Assembly (NCBI GenBank): GCA_026936335.1 | Contig: JAPMXV010000025.1 | Location: 186,001-250,000, forward strand | Source of the DNA: Mantamonas sphyraenae | Taxonomy: Eukaryota; CRuMs; Mantamonadidae | Reading direction: 5' to 3' | DNA: 64,000 bases | In this document: piece after piece, positions 46,064-56,302 of the stretch | Position numbering within the stretch: position 1 is the first letter of the stretch | Layout: the number at the start of each line of letters is the position of its first letter | Position numbers and translations under genes: made by a program | The notes under the pieces: model-generated | The model's input: only the letters and a program-made list of their open reading frames with translations | Databases searched by the model: none | Told to the model about the DNA's origin: nothing

Positions 46064-49000
46064 TCATTCGTCGCCGCGGAACATGGGCTCGAAAAGGTAC
46101 AGCTGGCCCGTGTTGCACACACAGGCGAGGCAGTTGCCATCTGCACTTACGGCGACGCCACGCACGATCTGATCCGTCTTCTTGCGGCCACACTGAGCGG
46201 TGATGGCATCCACTTTCAACGCCTTGCCCAGGCCGTTGCCCACAAACTTCAGCTGGAATGTGCGCGCCCGCTCACCGGCATTGATCGCCTCGACAAACGT
46301 GGCGTGCATGTGCAACACAGAATCCAGGTCGTACATCCACACAGTTCCCTGTGTGGAGCCGACAAACAGTTTGGCCGAGTCGGTGCCGCTCTCCAACACC
46401 GCCATGCCTGTCTGCGCCTCAAATTGCACCGATTCGGAAATGGCCGGTGCATCCAGTACCGCACGCATGTGTTGGTTCCTCAGGGCCGCCTCGCGCTTCT
46501 CGAGGGCTGCTCGTCTGCTCAGATCGTCCATGGTCAGCTCGTGGTCAAGGTTTGCATCCCACACAACCACTTCTTGGTCGTGCGTCGACTTGCTCACAAT
46601 GAGGTCGTTGTGCAGACAGCACATGGCGTCCATGGCATGCGTGTGCACCATGTTGATGTGTTGCGTGCGTATCACGTCCCCGGTCTCGTTGATGAGGCAC
46701 ACCACCGCCGATCCGTCGTCTCCCCCCACCACGTAGCCTCGCTGTTGGCGTAGGAAGCATACAGACGTGATTCCAAAGGCCATGATCGTGGTGTTGAGGC
46801 GCCGCGCTGTTGCGGTGGCGCTGTGGCGCTCCTCGGGCACGCCCACATCCCACAGCTGCGCGGTGCCGTCGCGAGCCACACTCAGCAGCCACGTGCTCTC
46901 GCGATCCTTGTCAAACGCCAGAGCCGTGATTTCCTTTTGCATTGTAATGACCTGTTCGTAGCACACGTTCTGTCGTGTGTTGATGAGATCGATGGTCCCC
47001 TGCTGCCCGGCCGCTGCCACCACGTCCACCAACGCCTCCTCCGCACCAATCTGAGTGTGCGCAAGCGCAGAATACACGTCGTTGGCCTCTTCGTGCCGCT
47101 TCACGTACTGCATCACTTCGCAGTCGTAGAACCCCAGTGCGCTTCCGCCTGCCATCACAAGCATCTTGCTGTCGCCCAAAAACAAGCAGTCCCTCATCGT
47201 GAGCAGGCCCTGGTCACCATCCTGCAGCAACAGGATTTTGGACTTGCGGTATCCGTACAGTTCGTCCATCTTGGCAACGGTGGCTGGCACAACGGGCTCC
47301 CATGAATCCACCTCTGCTTCCTGCTCCTCCACCTTGGCAACCGCCATGTGTGCACCCCCTTGCTCCGTTTCCATCTCATCCTCTTGCGCCTCATCGTCCT
47401 CCTCCTCGTCTTCCTCTTCGTCCTCATCTCCATCGTCCTTGTACTCGTCGTCGCTGTCTGGAATCGCTGCACGTTTGCGCCTCGGGCTTTGCGTCTTGGC
47501 CTTTCTCGGCGATGTCCTCCTACCTCGCGTTGCACGCTGTGTCTGTTCCTGTTCCCCTTGTTCGTCCTCTTCATCATTGTTATCCTCCACCACCAAGGCC
47601 CTCTTGCCCCTGCGTGGTGCCCTTCCCTTTGCTTTCTGTGTCTGCGCCTCATTCTCTTCGTCAGTCTCTTCCTCCTCCTGTTTCTCCACCTCCATGGCAG
47701 ATTGGACGGACCGTGCGCGCTGTGCGGCACGCGATGGTCGTTTTGCCGGCGACACGCTCGAGCTGCTGCTGCTTGTAGTGGCGGACATCGGGGCGGCTGC
47801 AGAGGGCACCGTGTACCTGCCACGTCGCTTCTGCTTGTACGTTGTGTCTGCTCGTTCGCGTGTCCACAGCCACGACACAAGGTACCTGGAAAGGTGCGGA
47901 TGTTCCTCCATCTCCGTAAGCAGCTCCACACCCTCCTCGCGACACTTTTTCAAAAATGCCTCTGCCGTCTCCTTGCGCACCTTCATCACCTCATCGTCCA
48001 CCGCGCCCTCCTCTTCCTCCTCTTCCTCCTCTTCCTCCTCACCGTCCGTTTCGTCATCCGAACCCACGTCCGACGACTCCTCGGCGTCCCAGTCATCCGA
48101 ATACTCCTCCTCCGAGTTGTCCGATTCTTCCTCCTCCGAGGGTGGCTCATACTCATCCTCGGAGCCACCCTGTGACGCAGATGCCACCGATCGTCGCCTA
48201 CCCTTGCCTCGCCTGGGGGAGCTCGAGCTGCTCCGGCTACTCGACGACGACGACGATGACGGTTTCTTGCCTCGCTTCTTGCTGCTGCTGCGCTTTGTCT
48301 TTCGCTTCTTACTGCCCTTGCGACCCTTGCGGCCCTTGCGCTTGCGCTTGCGAGCCCAATGGCCGGCGACGCCTGCACGGAAGCCGCGTGCATACATGGC
48401 TTCCAGGATCTGTTCCTGCTCCTTGTTGAGCTTCAACTCGGCGCCCAGGAAGTTCTTGCTGACCCAGGTGGTTTTGTACCGATTGCGATGGTTGCGAAAC
48501 CAGCGGCCGATGCGATCCGGCGTGATCCCTTCCATCAGCTTGTCCACTTCTTCCATCTCCTCGTAGATTTGCAGCCTCTGCTCTGCCGTGGGCGTGCCCA
48601 CGTGCTTGTCGTAGAACCATGCCATCATCACCTTGCGGTGTGCAGGCGAGTATCGAAACACAGCGGCGTCGTCTCGCGACGGTCCATACTCGTCCCACAG
48701 CTCGTCCGGCAGTGTTTTTCCATCGGGCCACACAGTGGTGCGTTGCATGATGCCATGTTTGATCACAAGGATCTTGCGCTGTGCCAGCTCGTCGTTGCTC
48801 TCGTCGCGGAAGAAACGCGCCATGCGCCGGTTGGAGAACCAGCGTTGGATGTTGGTCACGTCGGCTTCGCTGTCCTCCGGCAGGTCTTCCTTGATGCGCA
48901 ACAGCTGCTCAGCGTTGGGTCGTACCACCTCCAGTTCGTAGAAGTAGCGCTTCATGATGTCCACTTCCTCCGCGCTGAACACGTACCGCTTGCGCTTGTA

Positions 49001-49909
49001 TGCCTTGGGCTTGTCCAGGCCACGCTTGCGTTCGCGTGAAAACCATGCTTTCACCTGTTCGTACGTACTCTTGCTCCCAGCCTGCGCAAGCTCCGTGAGC
49101 ACCGGCTGCATTTTCGTGCGGATGTTGTCCTCCATACCCTTCTTGTAGAACCACTTGTTCATGATGTCCAGCTCGAAAGGTTCCCATCGGATGCGCCGGT
49201 CGTTGCTGGACACTGCCTTGCTCACCGCAGCCACACGTCCGGCTTCCAACGGCGTTCCGTCGGGTGTCACAGGAGTGGTTGCCGCCACAACGTCCTCCTC
49301 TTCAAGAAGCTCCTGTTGCTGACGCTGCAAGTCCTCCACCAGCCACTTGACCTTCCTCTTGAAGGTTCGCTTGCCCGTGAGGCCCAGTTCCTCCTCCAGA
49401 AGCTCGTTTACGCGCTTGCTGTCCATCTGCTCCTTTTCGTCCTTGATCCGCTGCCACACCTTGTCAGGCACCAGCTCCAACCACATGGCCAGGTGGTCGC
49501 AAAGAATCAATCCGGTCTGGTTCACGCGACGCTTGAGCACCTTGAGCTCAGAAAGACGCTGCAGCTGTCGTGCCGACGCCAGGAAGCGTTGACGTGTGAT
49601 CAGGCCCCTTCCGCACAGCTTGGTTTTCACGTCTTCCCACAGGTAATACTCCGCCTCGGGCTCTGCGCGTTTGTACAGCTCCTCCTCACCAAGGTCTCTG
49701 TCCACTGTACGCTTCTGTGGGATGGGTAGCAGCACACGCTGGATGCCCCACCAACTTTCCATGTCGCGGCAGCGGCTTACCCCCGTCTCGGACGGCTTCC
49801 GCGCCTCGTCGACGTCCTCTCTCTCTGGAGAGTGGTGCAACGTAAACTTGAGCTTGCGCCCTATGTCTGTAGTTGGGGTGGAGGGTGGTGGTGATGACGA
49901 TGATGACAT
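46064..49909 (-). CDS. Triple homeodomain-like protein fused to ORCA/LRWD1-like WD40 propeller
   Basis: An intronless 1,281-residue nuclear-type protein. Three homeodomain-like helix-turn-helix units occur at about 237-297 (FELDIMNKWF, QVKAWFSRERKR), 308-370 (VDIMKRYFY, IQRWFSNRRMARF) and 418-480 (VMMAWFYDKH, IGRWFRNHRNRYK). Each has the W-F-x-N/R-x-R recognition-helix signature. A Lys/Ser-rich basic run, an acidic region and AT-hook-like GRAPRRGKR and RGRR stretches follow. Residues about 879-1,281 form a WD40 propeller that resembles LRWD1/ORCA: VVAAAGQQGTIDLI, ITALAF, ARDGTAQLWDVGVP, then LFVGSTQGTVWMYDL and GVAVSADG. ORCA binds ORC and repressive histone marks. The chromatin role here is inferred. 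ATG 49,909 was chosen because the upstream in-frame codons lack an ATG. I know of no such fusion. Confidence 0.9.
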   Translation of the reverse strand: MSSSSSPPPSTPTTDIGRKLKFTLHHSPEREDVDEARKPSETGVSRCRDMESWWGIQRVLLPIPQKRTVDRDLGEEELYKRAEPEAEYYLWEDVKTKLCGRGLITRQRFLASARQLQRLSELKVLKRRVNQTGLILCDHLAMWLELVPDKVWQRIKDEKEQMDSKRVNELLEEELGLTGKRTFKRKVKWLVEDLQRQQQELLEEEDVVAATTPVTPDGTPLEAGRVAAVSKAVSSNDRRIRWEPFELDIMNKWFYKKGMEDNIRTKMQPVLTELAQAGSKSTYEQVKAWFSRERKRGLDKPKAYKRKRYVFSAEEVDIMKRYFYELEVVRPNAEQLLRIKEDLPEDSEADVTNIQRWFSNRRMARFFRDESNDELAQRKILVIKHGIMQRTTVWPDGKTLPDELWDEYGPSRDDAAVFRYSPAHRKVMMAWFYDKHVGTPTAEQRLQIYEEMEEVDKLMEGITPDRIGRWFRNHRNRYKTTWVSKNFLGAELKLNKEQEQILEAMYARGFRAGVAGHWARKRKRKGRKGRKGSKKRKTKRSSSKKRGKKPSSSSSSSSRSSSSSPRRGKGRRRSVASASQGGSEDEYEPPSEEEESDNSEEEYSDDWDAEESSDVGSDDETDGEEEEEEEEEEEGAVDDEVMKVRKETAEAFLKKCREEGVELLTEMEEHPHLSRYLVSWLWTRERADTTYKQKRRGRYTVPSAAAPMSATTSSSSSSVSPAKRPSRAAQRARSVQSAMEVEKQEEEETDEENEAQTQKAKGRAPRRGKRALVVEDNNDEEDEQGEQEQTQRATRGRRTSPRKAKTQSPRRKRAAIPDSDDEYKDDGDEDEEEDEEEDDEAQEDEMETEQGGAHMAVAKVEEQEAEVDSWEPVVPATVAKMDELYGYRKSKILLLQDGDQGLLTMRDCLFLGDSKMLVMAGGSALGFYDCEVMQYVKRHEEANDVYSALAHTQIGAEEALVDVVAAAGQQGTIDLINTRQNVCYEQVITMQKEITALAFDKDRESTWLLSVARDGTAQLWDVGVPEERHSATATARRLNTTIMAFGITSVCFLRQQRGYVVGGDDGSAVVCLINETGDVIRTQHINMVHTHAMDAMCCLHNDLIVSKSTHDQEVVVWDANLDHELTMDDLSRRAALEKREAALRNQHMRAVLDAPAISESVQFEAQTGMAVLESGTDSAKLFVGSTQGTVWMYDLDSVLHMHATFVEAINAGERARTFQLKFVGNGLGKALKVDAITAQCGRKKTDQIVRGVAVSADGNCLACVCNTGQLYLFEPMFRGDE

Positions 49910-49996
49910 CGTGTTTGTGTGTGTGTGTGGGGGGAGGTGTTGGTTGCGCCGTCGCCCACGCCTGTATTTCGCCACGGTTGAATCCCTCTCGCGCAC

Positions 49997-52900
49997 TCAT
50001 CCCTCTTGAAACAACTCCTCTGTGGAAAAACGTTGGCGTAGGTCGTACAGGAGAGCCAGCAAGCTCCAGTCGGGCTCGGTGCTGACGGCGGCAGAGAACA
50101 TCTGCTTGACAGCTTGCAGCCTGTCCTCCCGCCGCTTGGCAGCCTTTGCCTTGATCTTGCTGGCCTTGGATCGGCCTCCGTGGCCTGAAGAAGAGGATAA
50201 CAGCGAGGAAGAGGAGGCACCATTCTGCACCTGGGCATTGGTGAGGCGGAGCAGCTCGCCGAGCAGATCCTGCAACTGGGACAGCAGCTGGGGAAACAGG
50301 GCCATCACTGCGTTGTGATGAGACGCAAGCAGCTGTTCATCCACATCCATGAGATCGGCAGCTCGCCAGAGGGTACGCACTGCCTCGGCAAGGGTGCCTG
50401 CGCGGTTGTTGCCTGCACCCACGTGAGGATTGGCTGCAACCAGGCGTGTGCGCAGAAGGACCACTTGCAAGAAGCCTGCGGGATGCACGTTGGGTTGCAA
50501 CGTCTGCTCAGCCGCCTCGAGCTCCTGCTGTGCCAAATCCATGCGTTCCTTGAACCGTGCGGCGGCAGTGGAGCCCAGCTTGCCCTGCAGCGGCGCCAAC
50601 CAGTCCACACTGTAGGAAACATACAGATTGGCTGCGTGCAGATGGGCATTCGCGGCCGCCAGCCGCAGCTCCGAGTCTTTGTACACATTCTGAGCACGGT
50701 GCAGCAAATCGGAAACTTTGGCCACCGCTTCCTCCACGGCCTCGAGGTATGCGTCCTTGTCAGCAAGTGCATCCATGGATGAAAGGCGCAACGAGGCTGC
50801 GGCAAGGGCTGATACCGCCCAGGAGACGAGAGAGCCAGCAAGCTGTTGCACAACCGAGCTGCGCACACTGGGATCGACCTCACGCGCGGCGGCCAGCAAC
50901 TCGTACGCCTCTTGACACTGTTCCACAGCACGCCCAAAGTAGGATTCTGTGGTGTCGTTGCTGGCTCCAGCGGTGGAGGCCATGGCCAGCATGACACGTC
51001 CGACGTTGCATTTAAGCAAAGCGGTGTTCGGATGGTCACCCACTGCATCAAAGGCTGCTTCGCCCAGTCGGAAGTATTCCAGGGCTTTGGTGATGCGCTG
51101 TTGGTGGAGGTAATGCTGGCCCAGGTCGTTGCGTGCGCTGCCCAGCTTGCGTTGCAGGATGACCCACTCCCCTTTGGCCCCTTCTGCATCAATGTACAAT
51201 TGTGCGTGCACATACGCACGTGCAGCCATCCCCAGTTTGTCCACTGTCTGTTGCTGCTGTTTCTGCTGTTGAACTTCCTCCCTCTCGCTTGCGTTGGAGC
51301 TGCTGCCGCTGCCGCCGCCCCCACCGCCCTCCACAATCCCGTGTTCGTTCATGCCCTCGTCCAGCATGGTCGGCCACGTGGCCAACACGTTCTCGTCCAT
51401 GGCATGGTTCTGTACACACGCTTCAAACTCCACCGCCACGTCCGCCGCATCCGCCTGTGCCGCTGCCATGCGGTACCAGATGTCGCCGTGCAACACCAGC
51501 AGGCACCCACGCAAGAAACGAAGGCGCGTCCGGGCCAGTTCCAGCTGCTGCTGCGCACTCTCTTCGCTTAGCACAAGAGCAGCCTCTTCTTCCGTGTCAT
51601 TGCTGCCGTCATTACCACTGCCTCCACTTTCTTCGTTGCTGCTGCTGCTGCTGCTGTTTGCCGTCCCGTCGTCCTGCGTCATCCGCAGACCGAGCTGTTG
51701 CCAAAAGAGTGCTTGTCCAAAGTGGTTATCGTTGAGCAAACGGCCTGCACGCTCAAAGCACGCACGCGCTGCCTTCTCGTGGAGGATGAGCAGGCGCAGG
51801 GGGCCCTGTGCGGGCAGATGCAGGACAGACAAGATGCGTAGACAGGCCAGCAGATGAGTGCATGCGTTGGCAATGTCTGTCAGGTCGTGCGGTGACCACA
51901 GATCGTCGATGTTGCTCTGGGTCGAAGGTGCCGTGTCCCACACGCCGCCATGCATAAAAGTGTTTGCCAGCTGCTCGTGCGCACTCGCCAGCACAAGTTC
52001 GCGCTCCTCTGGATCCCCGGCTGCACCATCTCCATTGCTGCTGCTGCTGTTGCCATTGTCGTCGTCGCCAATGGCCTCGAGTTGGGCCACACACTTTTGC
52101 AACAACGATCGTGCCTGGTGCAAGATCTCCGGATCGGCCTCCTCCAACGGAGTGTACGCCTGGCGTTGGTAGCGTCGCAGCAGCTTTGTGCCCACGCGAT
52201 AACACAGCATGGCCACGGGGTAAGCAAATGCAGTGGACGAGGCGTCACTCATGTCGTACAGCTGCAGCCGAGGCTTGCTGGACGACGAATCATCCCTGCC
52301 CAGCAAATACGTACCGGCCTGACGCGAACAGTTCTGACGCAGGAAATCCAACACCAAATGGGCTGCGTCAAGGATGGCCGGCGGATCAAAGTGAGCGTTG
52401 CCCATGCCGTCGTAGGGCAGGTCGTCGGTTTGGAGCAGGTCGTACCCTTGCACGATGCCCTTGCGATGGAAACAGACCACCAGCTCAGGGGTGTTGGTCA
52501 ACACATTGTCCAGCCAGTATTCCAGGCGACGTGCCGAGCTCAGTGGCTGTTCTGCGTCCTGCAATCGCAGCGACACCGCGGGATGTTCCGGACTTTCAAA
52601 CACCAGCAGGTCCGATCCCACCAGAATATCGTAGTCGGCAAACGTTGCCTCGTACGCTGTGCTGAACTGTTTGGTCGGGTTGGGCGGTTGTACAAACACG
52701 GCGTTGGCATTGTTGGCCGGCGCAAACCGCTCCTGCGACGCGTCGACGTCGGAATCGATGCTCTGTGTTCGCTGGTTGCTTGCCTTGTGACGACGGCTGC
52801 TGCTTCCACCGCTGTTCCTGTTGCTATTGCTACGTGCGCCTGTGCCTGTTGAAGTCGATCCTGCGCCCTCGCCTTCGCCCTGTTCGCCCCCTTTGTTCAC

Positions 52901-53440
52901 GGAGTGATAAAGGAATTTCGAGTAGAGATCGCGTTCCGCCACGCTCGACCCCTTGACACGCTTGGGTCCGTTGGAGGTTTGCAGCTCGTCGAGGACAAGT
53001 GTGTCGCCGATTTTGTGGACAAGAATAGCCGTGCCGGAACTCTGTGTGCCCAAAGGCAGGCGGAAGAGCGACTTGAGAGTGTCGGCGGAACCCATGAAAT
53101 GGTACTGCTTGTCAGCCGCACTAAGGTCGGCCAGTGCAGCACTGTCCAGTTCCACAGCAGCAGCCTTGTGGGATGTGTGTGACCCGGCTGTGCTGGACTG
53201 AAGCAGTGGACGTGTCTCTTCCGTCTCCAGCAGCCAGTTCGGGGGTGCTTTGTTGAGATTTGTTTCCGGCTGCAGCTGCCCGAACCCAGGCCGTGCCGTT
53301 TCCGTGATGGCCGACGTCGTAGGCGGGCCAAGGATGATGGGCGATTTCGAAGAGCGCTTCTTCACGTTTGCTGTGCTCAGATCCGGCAGAGCCAACGATG
53401 CCGTCAGGTTGGGCGAGGCTTTCGCAGAAAATCCGGTGCC

Positions 53441-53476
<36 letters not shown>

Positions 53477-53563
53477 TGAGGATGAGCCTAGGATCCACGC
53501 TGTCGACGTTGATGATGATGTGGTTGGTGATGATGATGATAGGGACTGCTTCGAGGCAGACAT
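49997..53563 (-). CDS. EDRF1: EDRF1 (erythroid differentiation-related factor 1) homologue
   Basis: An intronless 1,188-residue protein. The N-terminus is Ser-rich. The conserved EDRF1 block begins near residue 107: PPNWLLETEE, ADTLKSLFRLPLG, AILVHKIGDTLVLDEL, LYSKFLYHSVN. It continues with DILVGSDLLVFESPEHPAVSLRLQD, RLEYWLDNVLTNTPELVVCFHRKGIVQGYDLL and FAYPVAMLCYRVG, in the same order as human EDRF1. The C-terminal half is helical and TPR-like (several A-x-x-x-L-G-x-A repeats), interrupted by Ser, Asn, Gln and Gly runs. Human EDRF1 affects globin-gene expression, but the family is old and its basic function is unresolved. It lies just upstream of the homeodomain-WD40 gene on the same strand (87 bp). 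Confidence 0.92.
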
Positions 53564-53893
53564 TGCCGGGAGTGAAGGGTGGTCTCGATGATTTGGTCCA
53601 GAAGGTGCGGTCGGCGATGGAGCGTTTTCAAGGGTGTGGTGCCTCCCAGGAGGCTGAGCAAAGGTGGAATGCAGTTGAATGGATTGGGTTGAAGGGATAG
53701 GTTTGGGGTCTGCTGGTTTGCTGGATGCAGAGAAGAGCGCAACTCAGCCTCAGAAGAGCTCCAGCAAAAATACAGTTCACGATCCTCTTGGTTCTTGAAA
53801 ATGACTCCATTGCAATGCCCTGTGTGTCTGACTTGTTTGTTCCCCTCCCCAAACCAACACACAGCACACGCACACAATCTCTCAGGTCGTTGG
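53564..53893. other. Intergenic gap between EDRF1 start and BAR-RasGAP stop
   Basis: About 330 bp between two minus-strand genes. It must contain the EDRF1 promoter and the upstream gene's 3' UTR. I see no AATAAA, RNA gene, repeat or conserved ORF. Confidence 0.5.
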
Positions 53894-56098
53894 TCAATCG
53901 TCCTCGTCGGCGCCTGCAATCTGGTCCTTGGCAGCACGAATGGTCTCTGCGGTGCAAAACAGCTTGGAAATTTGTGTGCTCAGCGTGTAAAACAGTTCGC
54001 GGTGACCCTCGGCAACAAGGCTGCGGCCGATGGGGTCGAAGCGCTCCTGAATGAGCTCGGTGATGTAGGGCAGCTCCTCCTGCTTGATCTCGTCCACGGT
54101 GACCATGGGCTCGACCTCCACCTCCTGAATGTCGGCAAAGGCGTCGAACCAGGTCTGGATGTAGTCCATGTTGGTTTCGATAAATTGGTTGACGTCCTTC
54201 ATGTACGCCTCCTTTTGGCCAAACATGACGCCGTTGCTGAGATTCTGCAGGGCCTTGGCAATGAGGATGAGCGCCCTTCGCGCCTCCTTGCCAATGGTGA
54301 CGCCCTTCTCCACGACATCCTGTGCGTCAGGCGACATGATGGCTGGGCAGAAGAAGCGCAAAAAGACAAAGCCGCCCACCGCGCTGCTCTTGCTGTCGGG
54401 GAACTTTTGGGAGCATTCCTTCTGCAGGTGGTTTGCCAGAACACGCAGGGGCGGCGGGCAGTCGGGCAGCGAGTTGGCAATGGCGTTGAACACCTCTTGG
54501 GTTTTGTCTAGGAGCCGGTTCATGTTGTCGGTGACATCCTCTCCCTCGGGCACACGGTTGGGGTCCACCTCGTAGCCCATGGGATTCTCCACAAGGTCCA
54601 TAATCAGGCCGCGCAGCACGTGGTTGAGGTACGGCTGGCCGATCATCTTTGTGTACGCGGTCATCAGCTTGGTGGCTGTGGTGTTGCCACGAAACAGCGT
54701 GGTCTCCTGACTGGTGGAGCCCACCTCGGTGCTGATGCCAGCCTTGATGAGAGGCAGGGTCTGTCCGTAGGCCTCAAAGACGCGCAGGATGCTGAGCAGC
54801 ATCCCCTTTGCTTCCTCTTGCGACGAGGCCCCAATCATGGCTGTGACAATGTAGAGATCGGGAGCAGCCAGGATGGAAACAAACTCCTGATACTTGTTCT
54901 CTTCGACCTGGACCTCGTAGGCCTGCAGTTCGGCGTCGCGGCGGACAATGTCCTGGTCAAAGTGGAGTTTGCGGTCAACCGAGTACATCTGTAGCTTCTG
55001 GCAGTAGGGCTGGAGCTGGTAGAGGGAGGCTGTAGCCTGTGCGGTGTGGTAGGTGGTGGCGTCCATGTAGGCGCGGAAATTGTCGACGAGTTCAAACTCG
55101 CACTTTTCCTCAATGTCGCTCAGCTGGTAGCTGACGTCCTGCTTGAGCGACTCGTATGTGGCCATGGTGTTCTGCAGCTGCTTGTCCACAGCCAGGTACT
55201 TGACCGGGTCCAGCTTTTCGTCCGACTTTTTCGCCAGCGAGGCCAGTTGGGAGCGGGTTGCGTCGTACTCGACGCGGGCTTTGTAGTACTTGCTCTTGGT
55301 CTCGCGCATCTCGCCAATTTCGGCATCAATGAAGGCCTTGGTGGGCACGACGAGCATGTCGTCCATGGCCGTGATCTGTGTGCAGGGTGCGTGGATGGGT
55401 GTGTGAGGGGATGGGGCCGAGGGTAAAAACGGGGGCTGCTCTGCAAAGCTCTCCTAACCCACCAGTTCCTGCCGCATGTTCTCCAGGCCGCGTTGCATCT
55501 CTGCAAACTTGTGCAGGGCTTGCACTGTGGGAAATACCGACCGCGGTGCAATGGGGGCGGGGGCGTCAGTGGATGTGGCCCAAGGGTTGGGACGCTGGGC
55601 GAGGCGAGTGAGGAAAGAGAGGGTCGAAATGGGCAACCTGCTGCCAAGCAAAACGCACCCAGATTATCGCCTGGTTCGAGGTCGTTGGCAAGGACATCAA
55701 AGGAGTCTGCGACGGCCGTGCCTGTGCCAATGGTGGCTGTGGAGTGGGGTGGAGTGGGGAGGAGGTAAGCGAGGGGGCGGGGAATGGCGACGTGAGCAGG
55801 AGTAGACGGCAGAAGCAGTGACAACCACTGCTGCCAAAGCCCAAGGGCTCAGAGCTGTGTTGAGGCCCATTGAGGGGCGGGAGGGGGGGAAGAGGAGGGG
55901 GGGGGGGAACGCACCTTGTAGGCTGCGCTTGTGTTTGTCGACTGCCTTGAGGACGTCGTCGAGATTCTTGCGCAGGTTTTTGGCCTTCTTCTTCTTGTCG
56001 ACAAACTGATCATCCTCCTCGGTCTTGTCGCCCGCACCAATGGACTCCTTAAAGGCCTGTTTGGTGACCTGGAGCTTCTTGCGGAAGCGCAGGGACAT
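53894..56098 (-). CDS. BAR-domain RasGAP protein
   Basis: A 601-residue protein. Four exons join in frame: 56,098-55,915; 55,736-55,659; 55,524-55,463; 55,375-53,894. Residues 1 to about 255 form a BAR domain: an amphipathic, basic N-terminus (KKLQVTKQAFKESIGAGDKTEEDDQF), then three long helices including KSKYYKARVEYDATR, typical of dimeric membrane-curvature sensors. The RasGAP domain (about 280-560) has the arginine finger in ETTLFRGN (near 330) and FLRxxxPA in GGFVFLRFFCPAI (near 439), then ALQNLSNGVMFG. It is predicted to inactivate Ras-like GTPases at curved membranes. BAR and RasGAP domains co-occur in Dictyostelium RGBARG, a macropinocytosis regulator, though that protein also has RCC1 and RhoGEF domains, absent here. 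Confidence 0.92.
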
Positions 56099-56302
56099 GG
56101 ATGGACGGCGGTGCTCTTCAGGGGCAAGGTTGGTTGCACACGCGCGCCGATGTCGATGGTGAGGAGCCAGGATGGGGGACAGCAAAGGCAAGGGGACAAC
56201 CATGGAGATTGGGGGTGTGGACGGGCAATGGGAGGCAGGGTTGACTGCACAACAGGGAGGTGGGAATTGATCGCCAGCGTTGGCAAAACAAAACCAAGAG
56301 CA
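56099..56302. promoter_or_regulatory. Divergent promoter region of BAR-RasGAP and malic enzyme
   Basis: 204 bp between opposed start codons. No TATA box or other element was recognised. Confidence 0.4.

Noticed and set aside
49910-49996. N-terminal extension of the homeodomain-WD40 protein to 49,996
   Set aside because: The frame there begins with GTG rather than ATG and contains a TG-repeat translation. The first ATG is at 49,909.
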